33,928 bases of DNA from Falseniella ignava CCUG 37419 (GCF_000301055.1 NZ_JH932301.1:79563-113490); one strand, 5' to 3'. Positions 8,274 to 16,136 are shown, numbered from the stretch's first letter. A program made the numbers and translations. Notes: generated by a model not told the origin, from the letters alone.

Positions 8274-9395
8274 TTAGTTTCCTTTCTTTGTTTCAAATAA
8301 TAATTCACGTTCTTCTTTTAATTGGGTAGCTGATAGATCCGACCGTACGGTCTGATGCGTTGCTACTGTATGGTAAGCATTGGTCATTCCAAGCTCAATC
8401 GATTCTTGAGCTGATAGGCCGTGAATACATCCATAGATAATACCGGCTGCATTGGAATCTCCTGCACCTGTAACATCTACGACATTCGGTTGAAGTGGAG
8501 GTTGAATAGCTAAATATTCTTCCTGTTGATTCGTATACACTGTCGGTCGCTTGCCACTTGTTATAACAACATGTTGAACACCACAATCTAGCCACCTGTG
8601 AGCTAATTGCTCTGTTGATTCTTGTCCCGCTTCGAGATTGAAATATACTTCAGATTCATCTTGGTTAACAATTAACCAATCCAAACCTTCTAAATGTTTT
8701 GGTAAGTGACTCATTTTTGGACCACTTACTGGTACAATAATTAATTTCGCGCCAGATTGCTTGGACAGATTCAATAGTTCTTCAATAACTTCCTTTTGTA
8801 CATTTAAATCAACAATAATATAACTAGCATTTGAGAGGATTGATAAATATTCGTTAATCCATTCTCGATTCATTTGATCAGCAATCGACATATCCGCTAA
8901 GGCATAACGCATCTCGCCTTCTGTATCTAAAATTGCTGAATAGGCACTCGTTGACTGATCGCTATAAAGCTTCACTTTATTTAAATTAATGTAAGGCTCA
9001 CTTTGTTGTTTAATATATTGATAATCTTGATCATTTCCTGCGACTGACAAAAGGGTAATATCCATACCTAAGCGACCTAAATTTTCAGCCACATTTCTTC
9101 CAACACCACCAACACTGACACTTGAAGTAACCGGGTTACTTGTTTGTGGCAACATCGGTTCTAGCAAACGATAATTTCGATCAATATTCATTCCACCGAT
9201 ACAATACACATTCATCGCATCTTTCACCACATAAGCACGGCCTTGAATTCGACCTTTGCGCGTTAGCGCCTGGATAATTGTTGCAACAGTTGAACGGTTC
9301 AAGTTCAATGTCTCCCCAATTTCCGCTTGGGTTAGATAAGGATCTTGTCGCACCAACTCCAAGACACGCTGCTCATTGGTATTCAGTTGTTCCAC
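8274..9395 (-). CDS. psuK: pseudouridine kinase PsuK (PfkB family) with N-terminal winged-helix domain
   Basis: The 373-residue protein has two parts. Residues about 5-55 form a winged helix-turn-helix (LTQAEIGETLNLNRSTVATIIQALTRKGRI). From about residue 62 a ribokinase/PfkB domain begins with YCIGGMNIDRNY and contains the C-terminal PfkB signature DVTGAGDSNAAG, whose D313 is the catalytic base. Paired with psuG it is assigned as pseudouridine kinase, which makes pseudouridine 5'-phosphate from ATP and pseudouridine. HTH-fused PfkB proteins occur in other Firmicutes, and the DNA-binding domain suggests that the enzyme also controls its own operon (inference). The start is GTG (9393-9395), with GGAGGT five bases upstream. 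Starting later would delete the HTH. Confidence 0.9.
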   Translation of the reverse strand: MEQLNTNEQRVLELVRQDPYLTQAEIGETLNLNRSTVATIIQALTRKGRIQGRAYVVKDAMNVYCIGGMNIDRNYRLLEPMLPQTSNPVTSSVSVGGVGRNVAENLGRLGMDITLLSVAGNDQDYQYIKQQSEPYINLNKVKLYSDQSTSAYSAILDTEGEMRYALADMSIADQMNREWINEYLSILSNASYIIVDLNVQKEVIEELLNLSKQSGAKLIIVPVSGPKMSHLPKHLEGLDWLIVNQDESEVYFNLEAGQESTEQLAHRWLDCGVQHVVITSGKRPTVYTNQQEEYLAIQPPLQPNVVDVTGAGDSNAAGIIYGCIHGLSAQESIELGMTNAYHTVATHQTVRSDLSATQLKEERELLFETKKGN

Positions 9396-9444
9396 ACGGC
9401 ACCTCCTTTAACAATAATCTTTATAAGGACTTTTGTCTTTATTT

Positions 9445-9473
9445 ATCATAAACTGTTTTTCTCTTTTTTGCAA
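9445..9473 (-). promoter_or_regulatory. promoter of psuK-psuG, with a possible operator downstream
   Basis: Minus-strand TTGCAA (9468-9473), a 17-base spacer and TATGAT (9445-9450). Between this -10 and the Shine-Dalgarno lies an imperfect inverted repeat (AAGGAC-TTTT-GTCTT, about 9425-9439) that could bind the HTH domain of PsuK. The promoter is fairly clear; the operator is speculative. Confidence 0.5.
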
Positions 9474-9488
9474 TCTTTTTTACAAAAA

Positions 9489-9514
9489 AAGATTGACGAT
9501 TCTCCGTCAATCTT
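9489..9514 (-). terminator. terminator of the CorC-GerMN operon
   Basis: A perfect 10-bp stem (9489-9498 with 9505-9514) has a six-base loop. On the minus strand it is followed by a run of Ts (9482-9488 region), giving a standard intrinsic terminator just after the lipoprotein stop at 9528. Confidence 0.8.
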
Positions 9515-9527
9515 CTCTTTATGCATC

Positions 9528-10835
9528 TTATTCGTTACTTGTAGTGTCTTCTAGCTCTAAATTTTCTGTTATTTCTTCTTGTGACGCTTCTTCTGACGTT
9601 TCTTCGTCATCATTTTGGTCTGCCTGATCCGTTAATGGATGTTTTAAATAATAAATTCCATTGGATGGATATTCTACTTCTTGTGGAAGCATTCCATTTC
9701 CATCAACTGAGATGCGGACTTGATTTCTTTGGAAAAATTCTCCTAAAGTTTGAACTAACGCATCAATAATCCCTTGTTCCGAACTATCATAAGAATTTAA
9801 AACTGAGACAATTCCTGGTGAAAAATCAATATAAACGATGTCATCATCAAAGGTAACTGATTGTACTTGAATCGTTTCATCAATTATCTTCGCGCGACGT
9901 AAAACATCTTGAAAGGCTTCAGCAAAAGTCCAATTTGTCTGCCATTTAAATTCAACATAAGTTGGATTCAAAATTTCTGAACCATCTTGGCGCACCGGTA
10001 AATAAACTGGAATTTCGGTAATAATCCGATTATTTGGAAAATCACCATTTAATACCCAAGTAGTTTCTGGCGTGATAGTGGCAATGAGTCCAGCACCTTC
10101 CGCATAATATTCTTTCGTAGGCTGACTTTGAGTTTCGTCTGTAACCGTAATTTCTAAAATATTACGGTAAGTTCCTGACGGGAGCGTTCCCTCGGCAAAT
10201 AATTGCGTAATCTCACAAGTAATGCCCGCACGTCTTTCCCATTGGTGCCCAACTTGAAGCGGACTATCTAAAATTAATTCATTGGTAGACCCATCTGCTT
10301 GATAAGCGACCGTCTCCATTTGATTGACAAAAGGATTATCATTCGAGGCTTCAATCATTACTAATTGTAATGTGCCCCAATTATAATATTGGACTTCTTG
10401 AGAATCATCGTTAATTAAAGCAAGCTGCATTAAACTTAATTCATTATCAACATAAGTTGGATAGACCCGTCGTTCATGAGTACCATCTGTAAACTTCTTA
10501 AATTGATACATCTGACTTGGTAAATAATCAATCACTTCAAGTAACGGTGTTTCACTCGAAACTTGCCAATTTGACGAATCTAAAACAGCCGGTTCTTTCG
10601 GTTTTTCAGAATTTTCGCTTTCACTACTTGATTCTGCTACCGATTGCGAGCTTTCTTCAGCGTTATTTTCATCCGATATTGTTTGATCCGATGTTTCTGT
10701 GCTGCTCGTTGTATTTTCATTACGTCGTATTTCAAGTCGGGTTTTATTTTCATCACTCAAGTGAATCATCGGTTCTTTTCGACAACCTGTTAGAAATAAT
10801 ACGAAACAAAACAAACATAAAATTCTCTTACTCAT
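9528..10835 (-). CDS. GerMN-domain lipoprotein
   Basis: This 435-residue exported lipoprotein has a short hydrophobic signal and lipobox LTGC (lipidated C18). A Ser/Glu-rich linker follows (about 38-85), then a middle beta-rich region with no assigned family. A GerMN domain lies around residues 270-390 (IPVYLPV..., VTFDDDIVYIDFSPG, EQGIIDALVQTL). The protein ends in an unusually acidic tail (about 405-435, many Glu/Asp/Thr/Ser). GerMN domains occur in spore-germination GerM and in lipoproteins of non-sporulating bacteria, where the role is unclear and probably involves the cell wall. The ATG has AAGGAGGG in front. It lies 51 bases downstream of the CorC-type gene with no terminator between, so the two are likely one transcript. 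The domain call is by pattern; function unknown. Confidence 0.75.
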   Translation of the reverse strand: MSKRILCLFCFVLFLTGCRKEPMIHLSDENKTRLEIRRNENTTSSTETSDQTISDENNAEESSQSVAESSSESENSEKPKEPAVLDSSNWQVSSETPLLEVIDYLPSQMYQFKKFTDGTHERRVYPTYVDNELSLMQLALINDDSQEVQYYNWGTLQLVMIEASNDNPFVNQMETVAYQADGSTNELILDSPLQVGHQWERRAGITCEITQLFAEGTLPSGTYRNILEITVTDETQSQPTKEYYAEGAGLIATITPETTWVLNGDFPNNRIITEIPVYLPVRQDGSEILNPTYVEFKWQTNWTFAEAFQDVLRRAKIIDETIQVQSVTFDDDIVYIDFSPGIVSVLNSYDSSEQGIIDALVQTLGEFFQRNQVRISVDGNGMLPQEVEYPSNGIYYLKHPLTDQADQNDDEETSEEASQEEITENLELEDTTSNE

Positions 10836-10886
10836 ATCAACCCTCCTTAATCCATTTATTTACTTTTAGATATTTTAAAGAATTTA

Positions 10887-12146
10887 TTAAATTAATTCAA
10901 CAAGTGCACTCATGACGCGCCCATTATCGATTGATTCAACAGTGATTTTCAATTGATCTATTTCCACACAATCGCCAACTTCAGGCATACGATGAATTAA
11001 CTCCATAACTAACCCACTTACGGTTGAAGAATCCCAATCGCCTTCATAACGTTTATCAAAATAATCATAGAGATCCTCTAACGTCATTAAGCCTGACACT
11101 TGAATTTTTTGTTGTGGTTCTATTTCGGTCAACTCTAATTCTATTTGATCATGCTCATCCCAAATATCTCCAACTAATCTTTCTAAAATATCCTCCATCG
11201 TGACAATCCCTTGAATACTACCGAATTCATCGATCACATACGAAAGATGGACTTTATTTAATTGCATAAACTGCAATAAATCTGATAATAACATTGTAAT
11301 CGGGACATAATGAGGTTTAGAAATAATCGAACGTAAGTCTTTATTTGATTCCGGATGATTCGCATGTCGTTTTACAAATCGATTAAAATCACGTTCATGA
11401 ATCGTCCCAATTAACTCGTCAATGGTCCCATCATAAACTGCCAATCGCGTATGATTCGTTTGTTCAAATACTTGATCAATCTCTTCAAAACTACTCTCAA
11501 TATCAATCCCATCGATATCAATCCGTGGTGTAATAATTTGAGAGACTTCGGTATCATCAAAGCGAATCGCCGCTCGAACTAAATCATGCTCATCGTCTTC
11601 TAAAGTTCCTTCAGATTTTGCCACATTCAACATAGTTAATAATTCGTCTTCACTGATGGAAGGAGAATTTTTAACGGGCAGGAGGTCAATCACCAAACGT
11701 TGCCATTGCGATAGAACCCATACGACAGGTGAAAAAAGTTTATTTAGGACGGTTAGAATTCCTGAAAATTGTTTGGCTAATTTTTCAGGAAATAACTTTG
11801 CAACTAACTTTGGAGTAATTTCGCCAAATATTAACAAAATAATCGTTGTAACAATCGTTGATATCGTGGCGCCATAGATTGGAAACAACTGAACAAAAAA
11901 TAAAGTAGCGACAGCTGAACTTAAAATGTTTACTAAGTTATTTCCAATTAGAATGGTCGATAACAATTGCTCATATTGATTAATAAGTTTCTCCGCTTGT
12001 TGTGCTTGACGATTCCCTTCTTCAGCTTGATTTTTCAATCGGTGTTGATTTGCTGAAGTAAACGCTGTTTCAGAAGATGAAAAGAACGCGGATAAAAATA
12101 TACATAAAATAAAGATACCAATACTGGTAACCTGATCAGTGCCCAT
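10887..12146 (-). CDS. CorC/HlyC (CNNM-type) membrane protein with CBS pair, probable Mg2+ exporter
   Basis: The 419-residue protein has the standard three-part layout: an N-terminal CNNM/DUF21 transmembrane domain (about 1-185, with the SSSETAFTSAN motif of this family and GEITPK), a CBS-domain pair (about 205-325, TPRIDIDGID and VIDEFGSIQGIVTMEDILERLVGDI), and a C-terminal CorC_HlyC domain (about 340-419). Relatives such as S. aureus MpfA and B. subtilis YhdP protect against excess magnesium, and the CBS pair senses nucleotide. Older annotations call this family hemolysin; there is no reason to think it is one here. The ATG at 12146 has AAGGAGG upstream and a good promoter at 12235-12263. 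It is followed by the GerMN lipoprotein gene in the same orientation. Confidence 0.92.
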   Translation of the reverse strand: MGTDQVTSIGIFILCIFLSAFFSSSETAFTSANQHRLKNQAEEGNRQAQQAEKLINQYEQLLSTILIGNNLVNILSSAVATLFFVQLFPIYGATISTIVTTIILLIFGEITPKLVAKLFPEKLAKQFSGILTVLNKLFSPVVWVLSQWQRLVIDLLPVKNSPSISEDELLTMLNVAKSEGTLEDDEHDLVRAAIRFDDTEVSQIITPRIDIDGIDIESSFEEIDQVFEQTNHTRLAVYDGTIDELIGTIHERDFNRFVKRHANHPESNKDLRSIISKPHYVPITMLLSDLLQFMQLNKVHLSYVIDEFGSIQGIVTMEDILERLVGDIWDEHDQIELELTEIEPQQKIQVSGLMTLEDLYDYFDKRYEGDWDSSTVSGLVMELIHRMPEVGDCVEIDQLKITVESIDNGRVMSALVELI

Positions 12147-12234
12147 AGAGGTATTTCCTCCTTATAAATTGCAAATTGCACTGAGTGTTTTTAAATCATT
12201 AAAAATCCAATCAGTGACTGAAATGATTGCTTTT

Positions 12235-12263
12235 ATTATACCTTGAATTAAGCGATTATACAA
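12235..12263 (-). promoter_or_regulatory. promoter for the CorC-GerMN operon
   Basis: Minus-strand TTGTAT (12258-12263), a 17-base spacer and TATAAT (12235-12240). It leaves an untranslated leader of about 80 bases. A weak hairpin (CAATCA/TGATTG, about 12208-12230) lies near the transcription start and is too small for a known magnesium riboswitch. Confidence 0.65.
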
Positions 12264-12279
12264 AATTTCTAAAATAGTA

Positions 12280-12308
12280 TTGACAGGTAAGTGTACTACT
12301 CATATAAT
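12280..12308 (+). promoter_or_regulatory. consensus promoter of the GntR/ABC operon
   Basis: TTGACA (12280-12285), a 17-base spacer and TATAAT (12303-12308): a full match to the vegetative consensus. Such a strong promoter normally needs repression, and the two repeats at 12292-12311 and 12320-12339 sit on the -10 and just downstream. Confidence 0.85.
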
Positions 12309-12339
12309 ACAGTTAAAGTTGTATTATATACTTAATACA
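12292..12339 (+). promoter_or_regulatory. two identical-pattern operators for the GntR repressor
   Basis: Two 20-bp inverted repeats share the pattern TGTAYTA-N6-TAATACA: 12292-12311 and 12320-12339. Each half-site is 7 bp; the only variation is C or T at the fifth base. Their centres are 28 bp apart. The first covers the -10 element; the second lies in the early transcribed region before the Shine-Dalgarno of the gntR gene. Autoregulated YtrA-type GntR proteins bind sites of this general kind, so these are very likely this regulator's own operators (inference). Confidence 0.75.
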
Positions 12340-12361
12340 CTTTAAGAGAAAGGAGAGGCTT

Positions 12362-12733
12362 ATGAATATTAATTCACACCTGCCTATTTATGAGCAGTTG
12401 AAACAATACTTCAAATCCGAGATTGTCTCAGGGAATTTAACACCCGGTCAAGAATTACCGTCCCGGCGATCGATTGCCCAAGAATTTAAAGTCAATCCGA
12501 ACACCGTCCAACGTGCTTTTAAAGAACTGGAAGAGGAACACATTATTACAACCGATGCGAATGTTCCTAGCCGTGTTACAGAAGATATTCAAATAATCGA
12601 TGCATTACGTCATACGTTATTGCAACAAGCGATGATAGACTTTTATCAATTAATCCAACAATTGAATATCTCTCCACGCACAGCGCTCGAGGCACTCAAT
12701 GAATTTATTCAACAGAAGGAGGAAAAACAATGA
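12362..12733 (+). CDS. GntR-family regulator, YtrA subfamily
   Basis: The 123-residue protein has an N-terminal GntR winged helix (residues about 6-72: PIYEQLKQYFKSEIVSGNLTPGQELPSRRSIAQEFKVNPNTVQRAFKELEEEHII as one continuous family pattern), followed by only about 50 residues of helix. This short C-terminus defines the YtrA subfamily, whose members repress linked ABC-transporter genes and often respond to cell-wall-active agents. The ATG is preceded by AGGAGAGG. Its stop overlaps the ATG of the ATPase gene by four bases, so both are translated together. It should autoregulate through the paired repeats upstream. The family call is firm; the inducer is unknown. Confidence 0.92.
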   Translation: MNINSHLPIYEQLKQYFKSEIVSGNLTPGQELPSRRSIAQEFKVNPNTVQRAFKELEEEHIITTDANVPSRVTEDIQIIDALRHTLLQQAMIDFYQLIQQLNISPRTALEALNEFIQQKEEKQ

Positions 12734-13416
12734 TTGAACTGAAACATGTAAGTAAAAAATTCGGCAATAAAGCTATTTTGAATGATGTTTCATTTACCAT
12801 TCAACCCGGGGAAGTCACACTCCTTGTGGGAGAAAACGGGAGTGGCAAGACCACCTTATTGAACCTAATAATGCAATTAATCCCTCAAGGAAAAGGTGAA
12901 ATTTTATACAACAACCAACCCATCACCTTCGATGATTATCACAAAATCAGTTACGTGCCGGATCAAATTATTGTATTAAAACACTTAACCATATCAGAAG
13001 CTTTACAACAGATGAAAGATTATTATGCTACGTTCAATGAAAAGCGAGCCTATGAGATTCTAGAATTTTTCAATTTAAATGCCAACGATAAAATCAATCA
13101 ACTTTCAAAAGGGAATGTTGCTAAAGTAAATATTTTATTAGGGTTATCACTCGATAGTGACTTCATCTTAATGGATGAACCTTTTAGTGGAATTGATATT
13201 TTTACACGGGAAGAAATTCTTAGCGTATTTACTTCAAAATTACTCGAAGGACAGGGTGTTCTTATCTCAAGTCATGATATTCCTGAAATCGAATATATTG
13301 TGGATAAAGCAATTTTAATGCGCGATGGAACGATTGTAGAAGAAATTATTCCTGAACAACTTAGACAAGAACGAGGAATCAGTCTCGTTGATAAAATGCG
13401 GGAGGTGTATCGTTAA
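12730..13416 (+). CDS. ABC transporter ATP-binding protein (YtrB/BcrA-like)
   Basis: The 228-residue single nucleotide-binding domain has Walker A GENGSGKTT (34-42), signature LSKGN (125-129, a variant of LSGGQ seen in this kind of exporter), Walker B ILMDEP (D149, E150) and the switch histidine H182 in SSHD. It overlaps the GntR gene by four bases at its start and the permease gene by one base (TAATG) at its end, so the three form one translational unit. Energy for export or for lipid/peptide handling at the membrane is supplied here. The substrate is not evident. Confidence 0.92.
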   Translation: MIELKHVSKKFGNKAILNDVSFTIQPGEVTLLVGENGSGKTTLLNLIMQLIPQGKGEILYNNQPITFDDYHKISYVPDQIIVLKHLTISEALQQMKDYYATFNEKRAYEILEFFNLNANDKINQLSKGNVAKVNILLGLSLDSDFILMDEPFSGIDIFTREEILSVFTSKLLEGQGVLISSHDIPEIEYIVDKAILMRDGTIVEEIIPEQLRQERGISLVDKMREVYR

Positions 13417-14219
13417 TGAAGAAATTTATGAATTTACTGAATGATGAACTTAAACGCGCAAAATGGCTCTACTTGATTTTGGTTATCGCCGTTATTTTGA
13501 CACAAAGTTTGGTAATTTTCCGTCAATTTCGTCAAGCGAATTACTATTTTATGAATCAAAGAGACACTTTCTATATGTTAACGCTGGCAGATATTTTTAA
13601 ACAAACACCCTTATTTTTCTTAATTATTGGTGTCGCAGCTTTAAGTTTAATTTTATATAGTATGTTTACTTGGGTGCGTGAGTGGCATTTTCAAGGTAAT
13701 TATATTTATCGGTTGTTAATGCTACCAGGTAATCGGATGCCAATTTTTATGGCAAAATTTATCAGTATCTTATTAATGATTGTTGGCTTATGGATGACTC
13801 AACTATTTATTTTATTCGCAACCGATTGGATTGGAAGTTTACTACCACACTTATATCATTCCAGCTCTGTAGTTCAAGTTTTAATGCAACACTTAGATGG
13901 ATTTCAAGTTGTGATGCCAATGCACTTCCAAAGTTTTATCTACATTTACTTCTTTGGATTTAATTTTCTAATTGGGCTGATGAATATTACTATTATCGTC
14001 TTAAGCTATCGCAGCTATCATTTGATTCAAACGATTTTGTTGCCACTGCTCTATCTATTTTTCAGTTGGGGCATTTCTGCCTTAATTATTCAATTTGCAT
14101 CGGCGATTAACTTTACAAGTTTTGAGTTTAATATCGTCGCAATGACCCTACTGGTGATAGCCATGGTTATTCAATTATCAATTAGTTATTACATTATGAA
14201 TCACTACATTAGTGTTTAG
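13416..14219 (+). CDS. ABC transporter permease, six membrane spans
   Basis: The 267-residue protein is almost wholly hydrophobic. It has about six spans, near residues 14-32, 60-82, 109-138, 172-196, 202-228 and 238-261. The N-terminus (MKKFMNLLNDELKRAKWLYL) resembles ABC-2 type permeases. Its start overlaps the stop of the ATPase gene by one base. With a single permease and a single ATPase, the likely complex is a homodimer of each. There is no large extracytoplasmic domain within it; the following gene may supply that function. No specific family substrate can be named. Confidence 0.82.
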   Translation: MKKFMNLLNDELKRAKWLYLILVIAVILTQSLVIFRQFRQANYYFMNQRDTFYMLTLADIFKQTPLFFLIIGVAALSLILYSMFTWVREWHFQGNYIYRLLMLPGNRMPIFMAKFISILLMIVGLWMTQLFILFATDWIGSLLPHLYHSSSVVQVLMQHLDGFQVVMPMHFQSFIYIYFFGFNFLIGLMNITIIVLSYRSYHLIQTILLPLLYLFFSWGISALIIQFASAINFTSFEFNIVAMTLLVIAMVIQLSISYYIMNHYISV

Positions 14220-14234
14220 GAAGGAGTCTTAACC

Positions 14235-15362
14235 ATGCGACGCAATTTTACTGCAATTAGTACCATCATTATTAGCATACTATTTCTTATTATTTATTGG
14301 ACAATGCCACTTCAAATTAAGCAAACCGTTAATTCAGACTTAATTCATGGGAATCGTGAAGTCATTCAAAGACTGCAACCCGAATTGTATTACAACTTGT
14401 CTAATCCATCGATTAATGATGCACCCACAATTATCGATGTCAGTGCCCAATCAATTCAACCAAAAATGTTTAATTTATTTCATAATACTGAACAACGTGA
14501 TTCGATCTATCAACACTATTCATTATCTAAACGACCACCGATAGCCAATCAATTTCCAACCAACCATCCGCTAGTATGGTATAAAATCAACTATGACTTT
14601 AATGGCAATGCGACCGAACTTGATTATACTGTTTTTAATACCGATTATCGTGAATTTTCTACGTATCATTACCCATTAACCAATAATTACAATACACAAT
14701 TCATCGCCTGTGTTGAAGATCAAGATTATTATTATTTCTTATTTACCTATCAAAACTTTTCTACAGAAAATGAGATGGGAAGCCAATCTATCGAACGACT
14801 CAAAATTGATAAAACATCCGGTGACGTTGTGGATTCGAAAAACATGGCAATTGATTCCAAATATTATTTAAATGTTAATTACCATTCATATAATACCCAT
14901 CACCAATCTGAAACAACCTTAATCTGTCTAGATGAAGTTCAAACTGAACCACAAAATGATCTCGAGTATCAGCCAATTTCTCACTATCAGTGGCTCAATA
15001 TTAAAGACTTGACGATGGAAGAAGTTAAACATCCAGAAATCGTTGAAGACATGTACTACAATCATAATCTCATTTATAACTCGACCTTTTATTTTGTGGA
15101 ATTAAATCAAGATCAGACAGAAGCAACGATCAAAGCTTTAGATATTGCTTCGAATAAGACGAAAGAAATTCGTACCATTCCTCAAATGATGGATATTGCA
15201 CTTACATCTGAGTTATTAATTACAGCTGAGAAATTATCTAATCAAAAGATTCAGCTTCAAGCATTCAATTTATTAGATAATCAATTGATTTATCAAGAAA
15301 ATTTTGAAACTAATAAAGATTATCAATGGAGTGGTGTTAGTTTACAATCTGAGAATTATTAA
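14235..15362 (+). CDS. unrecognised membrane-anchored extracellular protein linked to the ABC transporter
   Basis: I do not recognise this 375-residue protein. One hydrophobic segment (about residues 7-24) follows MRR and should act as an uncleaved anchor; no lipobox is seen. The remaining 350 or so residues are polar, rich in Asn, Tyr, Asp and aromatic residues. They show recurring short beta-strand-like segments (for example FIACVEDQDYYYFLFTY, TTLICLDEV, LIYNSTFYFVELNQD, ELLITAEKL), suggestive of a beta-propeller or other all-beta sensor. The gene is 15 bases after the permease, with GGAAGGAGT as ribosome site, so it belongs to the GntR/ABC operon. It probably acts outside the cell with the transporter (inference from context). 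Confidence 0.7.
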   Translation: MRRNFTAISTIIISILFLIIYWTMPLQIKQTVNSDLIHGNREVIQRLQPELYYNLSNPSINDAPTIIDVSAQSIQPKMFNLFHNTEQRDSIYQHYSLSKRPPIANQFPTNHPLVWYKINYDFNGNATELDYTVFNTDYREFSTYHYPLTNNYNTQFIACVEDQDYYYFLFTYQNFSTENEMGSQSIERLKIDKTSGDVVDSKNMAIDSKYYLNVNYHSYNTHHQSETTLICLDEVQTEPQNDLEYQPISHYQWLNIKDLTMEEVKHPEIVEDMYYNHNLIYNSTFYFVELNQDQTEATIKALDIASNKTKEIRTIPQMMDIALTSELLITAEKLSNQKIQLQAFNLLDNQLIYQENFETNKDYQWSGVSLQSENY

Positions 15363-15442
15363 CCTTCAATGCGTATGATTGTATTTTTTGCTGAATCCTT
15401 GATACGCTAATAGTAGACTTACATAGAAAGGTTTGATTTTTA

Positions 15443-16030
15443 ATGAAACAATTATTTACAAAAAGTAGTCTATTCCTTCTTGGTCTTTTGACAACAACAT
15501 CATTTATCGTAGCGCCAGTCTATGCGCAAAATGATGCTAAGGAAGAAACAACCGTCGAAGTGAGTCAAGAAGATAAAAGTGAATTTCAAACTATTTTAGA
15601 AACTGCATTGAAGGATTTTGAGGAAAAATATCCCGAGGTAAAAATTAGTGGTTTGAAAGTAAAAATCCAAAAAGATGATATTATTGAAGTTGAAATTGAA
15701 GGGTTTGATAACGATTCAGACTACGAAGTCACTTACAATAGTAAAGAACAACAATTCACTAAGGAAGAAAAAGATGAATTAGATTCCGATGATGAATATA
15801 TTGAATTAGCCCTAGATAAGCTCAAAACTTTGGATGAAATTACCGAAATTGCAAATCAAAAAACGAATTTATCTAACATCGAATCTTGGAAATTAAGTGC
15901 AGATGATGATCATAACAATCAACCTGTTTGGGAAGTCGAGTATGATGACGAGAAAGAAAAAGATGATGTTGAATTAAAAATTGATGCCCAATCGGGAGAA
16001 ATACTCAAAGTTGAAGGGCTTGAATCCTAA
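15443..16030 (+). CDS. secreted PepSY-domain protein
   Basis: The 195-residue protein begins with a signal peptide (about 1-28, ending in the A-x-A-like site VYA before QNDA). The mature part is strongly acidic. The C-terminal half has the PepSY pattern: helix (ELALDKLKTLDEITEIA), then WKLSADDDHNNQPVWEVEYDDE and LKIDAQSGEILKVEG. An earlier segment (ETALKDFEEKYPEVKISGLKV...) may be a first, diverged PepSY-like repeat. PepSY proteins are thought to modulate extracellular proteases or act as small wall-associated sensors. It lies 80 bases after the previous gene, with GAAAGG ahead of the ATG. A weak promoter (TTGCTG at 15388, TAGTAG at 15411) is possible, so operon membership is uncertain. Confidence 0.8.
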   Translation: MKQLFTKSSLFLLGLLTTTSFIVAPVYAQNDAKEETTVEVSQEDKSEFQTILETALKDFEEKYPEVKISGLKVKIQKDDIIEVEIEGFDNDSDYEVTYNSKEQQFTKEEKDELDSDDEYIELALDKLKTLDEITEIANQKTNLSNIESWKLSADDDHNNQPVWEVEYDDEKEKDDVELKIDAQSGEILKVEGLES

Positions 16031-16034
16031 GCTA

Positions 16035-16136
16035 ACTTTCTAATTACATTAATGATTATTATGACAAAAAAACCTTCGGCTTCACAGCCGAAGGTTTCAA
16101 TGATTTATGGACATTAAATCATTGTAATTAGAAGGT
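16035..16136. repeat. 102-bp nested palindrome between convergent genes
   Basis: Outer arms 16036-16047 and 16124-16135 pair over 12 bp with one G-T wobble, extended by A16035-T16136. AATGATT (16051-16057) also pairs with AATCATT (16117-16123). Inside are two further hairpins: 16070-16097 (11 bp stem) and 16098-16124 (10 bp stem). The second shares bases with the outer arm, so two alternative folds compete. The size and whole-length symmetry recall a small non-autonomous palindromic element, but only one copy is in view. Confidence 0.5.
16070..16097. terminator. intrinsic terminator hairpin (stronger on the minus strand)
   Basis: An 11-bp perfect GC-rich stem, AAACCTTCGGC/GCCGAAGGTTT, has a six-base loop. 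On the minus strand it is followed by seven Ts. On the plus strand only three Ts follow. It therefore looks better placed to stop any jag-operon read-through than to end the PepSY transcript, though it can work both ways. Confidence 0.65.

Noticed and set aside
12208-12230. Magnesium riboswitch in the CorC leader
   Set aside because: The leader is about 80 bases with one weak hairpin; known Mg2+ riboswitches are larger and more structured.
15371-15407. GCGTAT/ATACGC inverted repeat after the ABC-linked gene as a terminator
   Set aside because: The stem is only 6 bp with a 25-base loop and no T run follows.
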